Source: Paenibacillus sp. J31TS4 (GTDB lineage Bacteria; Bacillota; Bacilli; Paenibacillales; NBRC-103111). From it: DNA of 64,000 bases. Below are positions 1-7,741 of the stretch, one piece after another. Each line of letters opens with the position of its first letter. Positions within the stretch are counted from its first letter, which is position 1. The stretch covers positions 310,001 through 374,000 of the forward strand of contig NZ_BOSI01000003.1 in assembly GCF_018403265.1 (NCBI RefSeq), read 5' to 3'. The notes under the pieces are model-generated. The model was not told the DNA's origin. It saw nothing but the letters and a program-made list of their open reading frames with translations, and made no database searches. Both the position numbers and the translations under genes were made by a program.

Positions 1-152
<152 letters not shown>

Positions 153-262
153 ACAGCCCGGCCAGGCGGGGCACTCCCAGCCTTTTGAAACGATTCGAAA
201 CGACTCGTCGTCCGTTCAAGCCCGTCACGGGCTTCCCTACCCTATCCTAAGGAGACCTACCC

Positions 263-1564
263 ATGCGCAAACAAGCCAAATTGTTCTCGCTCGGCCTTCA
301 GCACGTGCTCGCCATGTACGCGGGCGCCGTCATCGTGCCACTCATTGTCGGCAAAGCCCTCAATCTGACCCAGACACAGCTCGCCTATCTCGTCTCGATC
401 GATCTGCTGACCTGCGGCGTCGCCACGCTGCTTCAGGTCTGGAAGAACAAGGTGTTCGGCATCGGTCTCCCGGTCGTCCTCGGCTGTACGTTCACCGCAG
501 TCGGCCCCATGATCGCCATAGGCCAGGAATACGGCATGTCCGCTATTTACGGCTCGATTCTCGTCTCCGGCCTCATCGTCTTCCTGATCGCCTCGTTCTT
601 CGGCAAGCTACTGCGGTTCTTCCCCCCGGTCGTGACCGGATCGGTCGTCACGATCATCGGCCTGACGCTCATCCCGGTGGCGATCAAGGATATGGGCGGC
701 TCCGGAGACGACTTCGGCAGCCTGCCGAACCTGCTGCTGTCGTTCGGCGTCCTGCTGCTTATCCTTATCCTGAACCGGTATCTCACCGGGTTCTTCCAGG
801 CGATCTCGATTCTACTCGGCATCATCGCCGGCACCGTAGCCGCCACGTTCATGGGCCGCGTCGATTTTGCGCCCGTCAGCGACGCCGCGCTGGTCCATAT
901 GGTACAGCCGCTCTACTTCGGCACACCGACATTTCCTATCTCGGCGATTCTGACGATGACGCTCGTCGCCATCGTCAGCATGATTGAATCGACCGGTGTC
1001 TTCCTAGCACTCGGCAAGATCGTCGACAAGGAACTGACGCCCGCCGACCTGGCGCGCGGCTACCGGTCCGAAGGCATTGCCTCCCTGCTGGGCGGCTTCT
1101 TCAACGCCTTCCCGTACACGACTTACTCGCAGAACGTCGGGCTCGTTCAGCTCACCAAGGTGAAGTCGAGCAAGGTAATCGTCATCGCCGGCTTCCTGCT
1201 CGTCGTCCTCGGCCTCGTGCCGAAGATCGCCGCTCTGACGACCCTCATCCCGACACCGGTGCTCGGAGGCGCGAGCATCGCCATGTTCGGCATGGTCGTC
1301 TCGTCGGGCATCAAGATGCTCGGAGGCGTCGATATGAACCGCCAGGAGAACCTGCTCATCATTGCCTGCTCCGTCGGCATGGGACTCGGCGTTACGGTAG
1401 CGCCGGACCTGTTCAACCATCTGCCGACCACCGTGCAGATTCTGACCAGCAACGGCATCGTCGCCGGCAGCATCACCGCCATCGCGCTTAACATGCTGTT
1501 CAACTTCGGCCGCAGCAAAGCGGCGGCCACGGACGCTTCGGCGGCCGGCAGCCAGGCGGCCTGA
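263..1564 (+). CDS. pbuX: Xanthine permease, NCS2 family
   Basis: 433-residue polytopic protein of the nucleobase:cation symporter-2 family, importing xanthine across the membrane. The N-terminus (LGLQHVLAMYAGAVIVPLIVG) and the QNVGLVQLTKVKS segment (about residue 291) are NCS2 hallmarks, and length matches PbuX/UraA-type proteins. AAGGAGA lies 8 bases before the ATG. It is 110 bases behind xpt with no terminator between them, so one operon is expected. A strong terminator follows. The C-terminus is an Ala/Ser-rich tail. Specificity for xanthine rather than uracil is taken mainly from the xpt neighbour. Confidence 0.93.
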   Translation: MRKQAKLFSLGLQHVLAMYAGAVIVPLIVGKALNLTQTQLAYLVSIDLLTCGVATLLQVWKNKVFGIGLPVVLGCTFTAVGPMIAIGQEYGMSAIYGSILVSGLIVFLIASFFGKLLRFFPPVVTGSVVTIIGLTLIPVAIKDMGGSGDDFGSLPNLLLSFGVLLLILILNRYLTGFFQAISILLGIIAGTVAATFMGRVDFAPVSDAALVHMVQPLYFGTPTFPISAILTMTLVAIVSMIESTGVFLALGKIVDKELTPADLARGYRSEGIASLLGGFFNAFPYTTYSQNVGLVQLTKVKSSKVIVIAGFLLVVLGLVPKIAALTTLIPTPVLGGASIAMFGMVVSSGIKMLGGVDMNRQENLLIIACSVGMGLGVTVAPDLFNHLPTTVQILTSNGIVAGSITAIALNMLFNFGRSKAAATDASAAGSQAA

Positions 1565-1600
1565 TCCGGCGGCGATCCTCGAACAATCCAGCCACGACAA

Positions 1601-1637
1601 AACAAGCTGCTCGCTGGCGAGCAGCTTGTTTTTTTCG
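1601..1637 (+). terminator. Rho-independent terminator of xpt-pbuX
   Basis: Near-perfect hairpin: arms 1601-1613 and 1618-1630 (AACAAGCTGCTCG and its complement) around a CTGG loop, followed by a run of T. It sits 37 bases after the pbuX stop. Confidence 0.9.
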
Positions 1638-1692
1638 TTCTGGGAGGAAGTCAGGCGGAAACTCCCGCGATGCCAGGAGACGAACAGGCGGG

Positions 1693-2709
1693 CTATCGGG
1701 CCACTTCCCCGCTCTGCGGCCCCCAATTCCGGATGCCGTTGTCCTCGATAATGCCGAGCGTGACGTCCGCGATATCCGCCTCTTGGAGCAGCCGGTCGCG
1801 AATGCGGAACTTGATGTCGTCGGCTTCCGCGAGCGTAAGACCGGCCCGCAGCTCGATGTAGCCCTCTACATGGTAGAACCGGCCCTCCTGGACGATGCGC
1901 ATCTTGTTGATATCGGCGGTATCCGGATCGTCCAGGATGATGGATGCGATGCGCGCCTCCACATCGGTGGGCGCGGCGACTCCGATCAGCCCGACCATGT
2001 TGTCATAGCCGACACGGAACGCCACGCCGATCATGAGGAGCCCGATCAGGATGGATGCGATGCCGTCGAGCAGCTTGAACGACGTCAGCGAAGTGACGAC
2101 GACCGCCACCAGCGCGAGGAAGGCTCCGGTCGTGGCGACCAGGTCCTCATAGAAAACGAGGCGGGTCGGTGGTGCGGCTCTTCCGACGTTGCTGAACGCC
2201 GTTCCCATGAGCCCCCACCCTTTGGCCTCCACGCGGGCTTCGTGTGCGATCTCCTTCATCGCCTTGACGAGAACGAACCCGTCGACGACGAGCGAGACGA
2301 GGAGCACGGAGAAGTTCAGCCAGAAGCCGTGCGCCTCCGCGGGATGCATGAGGAAGTGGAAGCCCTCCTTAATCGTCTCATAGGCCATAATCGTTACGAC
2401 GATGACTGCGATCATGCAAAAAATGTTGATGAGCCGCCCAAACCCCGTCGGAAAGCGCCGGGTTGGCCGCCGCTCCGCCAGGACGCTGCCGGTGAAGACG
2501 AAGCCCTGGTTGACGGCGTCCGCGATCGAATGCATCGTCGAGGCGAACATCGCTCCGCTTCCAGTCAATGCGGCCGCGATGCCCTTGATGATGGAGATGA
2601 GCACGTTGCCGAGTGCCGCTGTGCCGGAGGACGTATTCCCCCGTTTGATCAGACTGAATAACGACTCCTTCTCTTCCCTGGTCCCTTCCTTACTCTGGTC
2701 CGGATTCAC
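1693..2709 (-). CDS. Cation diffusion facilitator (CDF) metal exporter, ZnT9-like subgroup
   Basis: 338 residues; GTG start (2709) with a GGGGGA Shine-Dalgarno 8 bases upstream. Predicted membrane segments fill residues 30-230. HSIADAVNQ near residue 61 and YEDLVATTG near 185 carry the transmembrane His/Asp and Glu/Asp positions that bind the cation in CDF proteins; the NQ after the first motif is typical of the SLC30A9/ZnT9-like branch. The cytosolic C-terminal part (residues 245-325) fits the CDF dimerisation domain. Expected role is Zn2+/Mn2+-type efflux; the metal cannot be told from sequence. It stands alone, convergent with pbuX. Confidence 0.85.
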   Translation of the reverse strand: MNPDQSKEGTREEKESLFSLIKRGNTSSGTAALGNVLISIIKGIAAALTGSGAMFASTMHSIADAVNQGFVFTGSVLAERRPTRRFPTGFGRLINIFCMIAVIVVTIMAYETIKEGFHFLMHPAEAHGFWLNFSVLLVSLVVDGFVLVKAMKEIAHEARVEAKGWGLMGTAFSNVGRAAPPTRLVFYEDLVATTGAFLALVAVVVTSLTSFKLLDGIASILIGLLMIGVAFRVGYDNMVGLIGVAAPTDVEARIASIILDDPDTADINKMRIVQEGRFYHVEGYIELRAGLTLAEADDIKFRIRDRLLQEADIADVTLGIIEDNGIRNWGPQSGEVAR

Positions 2710-3053
2710 CCAGATTCCCCCTTGCCGTTCGAATTGCCTGTCCCGGCTGCTTCTCTCGCGGCGGACAGGAACGAAATGTCTTACGCATCAGTATGCCCAC
2801 GGTTTCGAAGCCGCTGCCTCACCCGCTCGCTTGGCCGCTAATGCGTTTTACCCGCCGTTCCCCGAACCCAACCAGCGTACACCCCACAAAACTCCCAGCC
2901 CAGTGTTCGGCATCACATGACGTTGTTATTCACCCGCCGCCCGGACGTCCCGCAGCGGACGGCTCGTCCTTTTCAAGATCCTTCCCGCCCCGCTCATGAG
3001 ACAGGCCCGCCCGGGACATATTAGGAAGAGCCTTCAAAAGGAGGGATTGCGTC
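2710..3053. other. Intergenic region without recognised gene
   Basis: 344 bases between the CDF gene (-) and a small protein gene (+). It must hold both promoters, but I see no convincing -35/-10 pair, RNA gene or repeat. The only clear signal is the AAAAGGAGGG Shine-Dalgarno before 3054. Confidence 0.4.
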
Positions 3054-3290
3054 ATGTCCGAAAACAAGCAGATGAATCCGATGTCGGGTGAGCCGGTCGA
3101 GGTCGACGGCGTCTACGAAACCGAATGGGGCCGCCAAGAGCAGCTGTCGCGGGGCGATATCTTCCCTGCCGATCCGGTCCTCGGCTCCACGGAGTGGGAG
3201 CTGGTGGAATACGGGGCGGAACACGACGCCTTCGCGAACGAGGACGATGACGGCAAGCTGCGCCGGCACGCCGTGCGCGGAGACAAGTAG
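3054..3290 (+). CDS. Small acidic protein, YjzC-like layout
   Basis: 78 residues, strong SD (AAGGAGGG) 8 bases before ATG. Strongly acidic, soluble, no signal peptide. The order P-x(5)-DGVYETEWG...LSRGDIFPAD...WELVEYG resembles the compact fold of YjzC-like small proteins (P-x-dGxY...GxxFP...W), a weak resemblance seen by eye. No catalytic residues. It is followed after 15 bases by another small gene with its own SD, so the two are probably co-transcribed up to the terminator at 3451. Function unknown. Confidence 0.65.
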   Translation: MSENKQMNPMSGEPVEVDGVYETEWGRQEQLSRGDIFPADPVLGSTEWELVEYGAEHDAFANEDDDGKLRRHAVRGDK

Positions 3291-3305
3291 AGAGGAGGGA
3301 ATCGC

Positions 3306-3443
3306 ATGTCGGGTGAACAACCGTCCGGCCGCCAGATCGAAGCCCGCCGGGCGCAGTCCGAGGCGGACCGGACCGGCCGCGGCAAGGATGCGGCCAGCCG
3401 AAAGCAGGCGGAGGCCGACCGGCTTGATCAACGGAAGCACTAA
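3306..3443 (+). CDS. 45-residue basic small protein
   Basis: ATG at 3306 with SD GAGGAGGG 5 bases upstream, stop TAA 3441-3443. The product (MSGEQPSGRQIEARRAQSEA then a Lys/Arg/Asp-rich helix ending DQRKH) is highly charged, lacks hydrophobic residues and is probably an extended helix. Codon use matches the GC-rich neighbours and the position between the 3054 gene and a terminator supports real translation. No family recognised. Confidence 0.6.
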   Translation: MSGEQPSGRQIEARRAQSEADRTGRGKDAASRKQAEADRLDQRKH

Positions 3444-3450
3444 TCGCCAA

Positions 3451-3482
3451 GCGGCATCCGGCCTCTTCCGGATGCCGTTTCT
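3451..3482 (+). terminator. Terminator of the two small genes at 3054-3443
   Basis: Ten-base-pair stem CGGCATCCGG (3452-3461) with its complement at 3468-3477, loop CCTCTT, then TTTCTT. Confidence 0.85.
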
Positions 3483-3680
3483 TAAGTTCTTAAGGATCCA
3501 GCTTCCGGAGCTTTACGCTTCCCCGCCTACCACTCCTTTCCTGTTTGAACCGCGCGCGAAACGGTTAATGATTTAGCAAGCTGGCACCGGCCGTTCGAGG
3601 AAACGTTCTCATACCAATGGACTAAACCTAAACACAGCTGTGTATGCTGTACTAATCGGATCAATGGGAGGGATTTCGCC

Positions 3681-3869
3681 ATGGCAAAAAGCGGAACAAA
3701 CGAAGTGAAGCAGAGTCTGTCGGAGCTGACCCGTATCTATCAACCGACGGATCCCGTCAAATTCGTCAAAACGTTCATGCGCAAATACCGGGTATCCGGC
3801 GGGTATGAAGAAGAATTGACCCGGTTGGTCCGGATGGAGCTGAACCGACTGAACGTGCCGACCGCGTAA
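3681..3869 (+). CDS. Small hypothetical protein (62 residues)
   Basis: ATG preceded by GGGAGGG at suitable spacing and followed by its own terminator, which together support it as a real monocistronic gene. Product is mildly basic and probably helical: IYQPTDPVKFVKTFMRKYRV then a helix EEELTRLVRMELNRL. No membrane segment, signal peptide or metal motif. Not recognised; a small cytosolic protein is all that can be said. Confidence 0.65.
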   Translation: MAKSGTNEVKQSLSELTRIYQPTDPVKFVKTFMRKYRVSGGYEEELTRLVRMELNRLNVPTA

Positions 3870-3890
3870 CGAACTTAAGCATGCTAACGA

Positions 3891-3930
3891 AGCATCCCGG
3901 GCCTACTGGCGCAGCCGGGATGCTTTTTTT
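3891..3930 (+). terminator. Terminator after the 3681 gene
   Basis: Stem AGCATCCCGG (3891-3900) with CCGGGATGCT (3915-3924), then seven T. Confidence 0.9.
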
Positions 3931-3967
3931 GCGATATAGCCTTGTCCGGGACAGCGGCCCCTAGAGA

Positions 3968-4465
3968 TCAGGTAGCAGCCGCCTGGTTCATCCGCTTCTG
4001 GATCCCGTGGACGCCCATGATGACGGCGACCCATTCCTCCGTCGGCAGTCCGGTCGTATTCTCCAGCTCGAACGCTCCGGCTCCCCAGAACCGGTTGACC
4101 TGCCGAAAAGTTAGCACGACATTGTCTGAGTCGTCCGTCACTTCATATTCGCGCGAGAAAGCGGGGGATGTGATGCGATAGGTGCCCCGCAGGCTGTCGT
4201 ATTCGTACCGTTTGGCCAAGAATCCGAATCGCGCCCGGAGGACGCCTCTCTCTTCCCCGTTTCCGTCTTTTACGATCCAGCGGTTGGACAGAAACGGGAA
4301 TTTGCCGCTCGCCTGGAGGCGGCCCTGTTCGTCGTAGACGTCGATCCCTTCGGTCATCATGCTCTTCAGGTCCAGCGTGCCGACTACCTTCTCCTGCTCG
4401 TCATAGATCTCGGTCGTGCCCATCGACCAGAAGGAATCGCGAAAATATACGGTCATTCCGTTCAT
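3968..4465 (-). CDS. LURP-one-related / Tubby-C-like protein (YxjI type)
   Basis: 165 residues from the ATG at 4465, chosen because GGGGAGAG lies just upstream; the frame is open further but without an SD. The protein has the LURP-one pattern: MTVYFRDSFWSMGTTEIYDE opening, then repeated short beta strands (VDVYDEQGRL, WIVKDGNGEERGVLRARFGF, YEVTDDSDNVVLTFRQ) expected for the 12-stranded Tubby-like barrel. Bacterial members such as B. subtilis YxjI have about this length and no known enzymatic role. It is convergent with the 3681 gene. Confidence 0.8.
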   Translation of the reverse strand: MNGMTVYFRDSFWSMGTTEIYDEQEKVVGTLDLKSMMTEGIDVYDEQGRLQASGKFPFLSNRWIVKDGNGEERGVLRARFGFLAKRYEYDSLRGTYRITSPAFSREYEVTDDSDNVVLTFRQVNRFWGAGAFELENTTGLPTEEWVAVIMGVHGIQKRMNQAAAT

Positions 4466-4630
4466 GCGTCTCTCCCCTTTCGTCCGGTCCCGGTGCGTGC
4501 CGAGACCCATGGTCTCCGAAAGATGCGAAGGTTCTCCGCCCGTCCGGTCGGCCGTCCTTTTGGCTGTATATACGTTCACCCCCGCGCGGAGTTTCGCCGG
4601 CCAAGCCGGAGCACGCGGATGGCCGCCGGG

Positions 4631-4760
4631 TTTGCGGTGCTATACTGGCTTACGCAGCTATACCTGGTCTGGTGCTATACCAGGCTTTGCGGTACTCTAC
4701 CTGACTTGCAGTGCAATCCCGGTTTTGCGGTGCCATGCCTGGTTTGCGGTGCTATAATGG
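4631..4760 (+). repeat. Seven degenerate tandem copies of a ~19-bp unit ending in a promoter
   Basis: Imperfect head-to-tail copies, consensus about TTTGCGGTGCTATACCTGG, begin at 4631, 4650, 4669, 4686, 4706, 4724 and 4743 (17-20 bp each). Most copies keep TTGCGGTGCTATA-like cores. The last copy reads TGCTATAATGG, an extended -10 box, and lies 55 bases before the ABC exporter start. No protein-coding reading fits; a non-coding, promoter-linked tandem repeat is the best description. Confidence 0.8.
4750..4758 (+). promoter_or_regulatory. Extended -10 promoter for the ABC exporter gene
   Basis: TGC-TATAAT, a perfect extended -10 element, inside the last repeat copy. No good -35 hexamer at 17 bp, as is common for extended -10 promoters. 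Confidence 0.55.
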
Positions 4761-4814
4761 AAGGACGCCATTCGCGCCCGACAAAACTTAGCCCTACTTA
4801 AGGAGATTCTGCCC

Positions 4815-6569
4815 GTGTCCAATATGAGAGTCTACTTTCAATTCGTCAAACCTTATTGGAAGCTGATCGTGCTGACGCTGCTCATCGGGATGCTCAAATT
4901 CGCGATCCCGCTGACGCTTCCGCTCATCATGAAATATGTCGTCGACAATCTGCTGCTGGGCGACGCGCCGATCGAGGAGCGGCTTCGCTCACTTCTGCTG
5001 GTGCTCGGCGGCGCCTTCGTCCTGTTCGTAGTCGTCCGAGGGCCGGTCGAATATTACCGCCAATATTTCGCCCAGCTGGTGACAAGCAAGATTCTGTACG
5101 ACATCCGCAGCCGGCTGTACGCGCATATCCAGAAGCTTTCGCTGCGCTACTTCCATAACCACAAGGTGGGCGAGGTCATCTCCCGCTTCATCAACGATGT
5201 GGAGCAGACGCGCAACCTTGTCGAGACCGGAATGATGAACGTCTGGCTCGACCTTTTCACGCTCGTGCTCGTGCTGATCGTCATGGCCTTTTTGAACCCG
5301 ATGCTGACGCTGGTCTCGGTTCTCATCTTCCCCTTCTACGGCCTTGCGGTCAAAATTCTGTACAAGCGGCTCCGGACGCTCACCAAAGAGCGGTCTCAGG
5401 CACTGGCCGAGATTCAGGGCTACCTGCACGAGCGGCTCCAGGGCATCCCGGTCATCCGCAGCTTCACCTTGGAGCGCTATGACGAGGCCAAATTCGGCAT
5501 CAAGAACACCAAGTACCTGAACAAGGCGCTCGCCCAAACCCGCTGGAACGCGATGACGTTCTCGATCATCAATACGCTGACGGACATCGCCCCGCTCCTC
5601 GTCATCGCCTACGGCGGCTATGAAGTGCTCCGGGGCAACCTGACGGTCGGCTCGTTCGTCGCCTTCTTCGGCTATCTGGACCGGCTGTACAGCCCGCTGC
5701 GCCGTCTGGTCAACTCGTCGACGACGCTTACCCAGGCTTCCGCTTCGCTGGACCGCGTCCTCGAGTTCATGAACGTGCCGTATGACATCGAGGATGCGCC
5801 CGGTGCCAAGGTGCTGCAGCCAGTTCAGGGAGAGATCTCCTTCGACCGTGTTTCCTTCCGCTATAACGACAAGCAGGCGTTCGTGCTGAAGGAAATCGAC
5901 CTGACGATCCGCGCCGGGGAGACGGTTGCACTCGTCGGCATGAGCGGCGGAGGCAAATCGTCGCTCATCTCGCTCATCCCTCGCTTCTACGACATCCAGG
6001 AGGGCGCAATCCGGATCGACGGGCAGGATATACGCGGAGTTACCCAGGAGAGCCTGCGGGAGCAGATCGGCATGGTGCTGCAGGACCCGATACTGTTCAG
6101 CGGCTCGGTCCGGGAGAATATCCTGCTCGGTCGTCCGGACGCAACCGAGGGTGAGATCCAGGAGGCGGCCGCTCACGCGAACGCCCATGACTTCATCGAG
6201 AGCCTGCCCAAGGGCTACGATACCGAGATCGGTGAGCGCGGCGTCAAGCTGTCCGGCGGACAGAAGCAGCGGATCGCCATCGCCCGGGTCTTCCTGAAGA
6301 ACCCGCGCATCCTTGTGCTGGACGAAGCCACCTCCGCGCTTGACCTGGAGTCGGAGCATCTGATCCAGCAGGCGATCGAGCAGCTGGCCCGCAGCCGGAC
6401 GACGATCATCGTCGCCCACCGGCTGTCCACAATTACTCACGCCGACCGAATCGTGCTCATCGAGCACGGGCAGATCAAGGAGATCGGCTGCCACGACGAG
6501 CTGATGGAGCTAGACGGACTGTATGCCAAGCTGTTCAATGTTCAGACGCTGAACCATACGCCGGCATAA
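4815..6569 (+). CDS. ABC transporter, fused permease-ATPase (exporter type, half-transporter)
   Basis: 584 residues; GTG start at 4815 with AAGGAGA 9 bases upstream. Residues 15-310 form the six-helix exporter permease; residues 340-580 the nucleotide-binding domain with Walker A GMSGGGKSS (~375), Q-loop, signature LSGGQKQRIAIAR (~479), Walker B ILVLDEATSALD (~498) and H-loop VAHR. All catalytic residues are intact, so an active lipid- or drug-exporting homodimer of the MsbA/BmrA class is expected; substrate unknown. Single gene behind an unusual tandem-repeat promoter region. Confidence 0.92.
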   Translation: MSNMRVYFQFVKPYWKLIVLTLLIGMLKFAIPLTLPLIMKYVVDNLLLGDAPIEERLRSLLLVLGGAFVLFVVVRGPVEYYRQYFAQLVTSKILYDIRSRLYAHIQKLSLRYFHNHKVGEVISRFINDVEQTRNLVETGMMNVWLDLFTLVLVLIVMAFLNPMLTLVSVLIFPFYGLAVKILYKRLRTLTKERSQALAEIQGYLHERLQGIPVIRSFTLERYDEAKFGIKNTKYLNKALAQTRWNAMTFSIINTLTDIAPLLVIAYGGYEVLRGNLTVGSFVAFFGYLDRLYSPLRRLVNSSTTLTQASASLDRVLEFMNVPYDIEDAPGAKVLQPVQGEISFDRVSFRYNDKQAFVLKEIDLTIRAGETVALVGMSGGGKSSLISLIPRFYDIQEGAIRIDGQDIRGVTQESLREQIGMVLQDPILFSGSVRENILLGRPDATEGEIQEAAAHANAHDFIESLPKGYDTEIGERGVKLSGGQKQRIAIARVFLKNPRILVLDEATSALDLESEHLIQQAIEQLARSRTTIIVAHRLSTITHADRIVLIEHGQIKEIGCHDELMELDGLYAKLFNVQTLNHTPA

Positions 6570-6710
6570 AGTCCGGGATTCCATTCGTTTGGCCACCCTG
6601 CATAATCTCACCAGTTTCTTCCCATGCTAAGAGGTACCCGGTTCCCGCCCCACCGGGTACGTGCGGGCACTCGCCCGTCACGAAATCCGGCAAAGAAGGA
6701 GGAAACGGAC

Positions 6711-6932
6711 ATGAGAGGCTTGAAGGTTCTGTCTTTGATTCTGCTCGTGATCGGCGGCCTGAACTGGCTCCTCGTCGGCTTGTTCAAATGGGATCTCGTC
6801 GGCGGGCTGTTCGGCGGCATGGACAGCGGGTTCGCCCGTACCATCTATGTGATCGTCGGCCTGGCCGCGATCTATGCGCTGACGATGTTCAACGATATCG
6901 GCAGCGATCAACGGACCGCCGATCGCGCTTAG
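6711..6932 (+). CDS. DUF378 small membrane protein (YuzA-like)
   Basis: 73 residues from the ATG at 6711, which has a strong SD (AAGGAGGAAA); an upstream in-frame start lacks one. Two hydrophobic helices (LKVLSLILLVIGGLNWLLVGL and TIYVIVGLAAIYAL) around a GGLFGGMDSG loop are the DUF378 signature (GGLNWGLVG...). Function of the family is unknown; location is the cytoplasmic membrane. Confidence 0.85.
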   Translation: MRGLKVLSLILLVIGGLNWLLVGLFKWDLVGGLFGGMDSGFARTIYVIVGLAAIYALTMFNDIGSDQRTADRA

Positions 6933-7108
6933 CCCGATTAGCGCTCCTCCCCTGCCGCTCCCCGGCCCCCGACCGAGGCGGCCGATGGACGGCACGGCTT
7001 CGCCGGCGGGTCCTATCCCGCGCGGCCCCTTCCCTTCGGACTTTTCCCGGTTCGAAGGTTTTTTCTTGTCCCCATCACGAGAAGGACGGCGTGTTTGGCT
7101 CGAACAAG

Positions 7109-7148
7109 CAAAAAAAGGCATGGCGCCGCGGGACGCCATGCCTCTTTT
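7109..7148. terminator. Bidirectional terminator between 6711 and 7176 genes
   Basis: Stem GGCATGGCG (7117-7125) with CGCCATGCC (7134-7142), A-run on the left and TCTTTT on the right, so it can end transcripts from both strands. Confidence 0.8.
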
Positions 7149-7175
7149 GCACAGGCAGCAGGCTCATAGGCCTGC

Positions 7176-7613
7176 TTACCCCTTGAAGACCTCCACGTAG
7201 CCGCGGTTCTGCCGCAGCACCTCGACGATCTCGTCATAGTCCTCGTCCGCCACCTCGCACGAGAGCACGTAGCGGAAGTCGTCCGGATCCCAGTCACGGT
7301 CCTCTTCCGTCCCCGCCACTACCTGGCCCTTGCGCTCCTCGGTGTCCCGGTGGTCCATCCGGTCGAGCTCCCGGAATGCCGCCACCGCCCCGAGTCCGCG
7401 GCCTCCGCCCATCGAGCCGTCCCCGGTGCCGGCGAGGAAGACGCCGTCCGCCTCCGAGATCGGCGCATAGGGCGCCAGGATCGGCAGATCGGAGCCGATC
7501 GGGCCAGGCAGCTCGCCAACCTCCAGCATCGGCGTCGCGAACGTCTGCAGCTTCGTCTGGGCGGCCAGCGCTTCGTCCTCCGAGCAAAAATACGCTTGCA
7601 ATTTCTTCGTCAT
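7176..7613 (-). CDS. Hypothetical protein with YflT-like general-stress pattern
   Basis: 145 residues, soluble and acidic, SD GAGAGGA upstream of the ATG. The start (MTKKLQAYFCSEDEALAAQTKLQ) and end (YVLSCEVADEDYDEIVEVLRQNRGYVEVF) form the beta-alpha-beta halves seen in YflT-type general stress proteins, where each half ends in a helix that packs on the sheet. The centre holds a Gly-rich stretch GDGSMGGGRGLGA. Homology is inferred from pattern only; no enzymatic motif. Confidence 0.55.
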   Translation of the reverse strand: MTKKLQAYFCSEDEALAAQTKLQTFATPMLEVGELPGPIGSDLPILAPYAPISEADGVFLAGTGDGSMGGGRGLGAVAAFRELDRMDHRDTEERKGQVVAGTEEDRDWDPDDFRYVLSCEVADEDYDEIVEVLRQNRGYVEVFKG

Positions 7614-7741
7614 AGGCCATTCTCCTCTCCCTGATTGAGCTGTCGCATCGGTCTTACTGATGTATTAACCCAATTCGGTCCGCCTCTAACAAGCAGGCAA
7701 GGGAGAATCGTCCGTTCGAACGGTGCGCGGGCAGGCCGGAC

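Noticed and set aside
1004..1726. Minus-strand frame opposite pbuX
   Set aside because: Shadow of pbuX with His/Asp/Arg-rich product and no SD.
4631..4760. CRISPR array
   Set aside because: Units are contiguous without unique spacers, only 17-20 bp and degenerate; no cas genes in the window.
4989..6494. Long open frame antisense to the ABC exporter (501 codons)
   Set aside because: Composition shadow of a GC-rich gene: Arg/Asp/Glu/His-rich nonsense-like product, no SD, fully inside a conserved gene.
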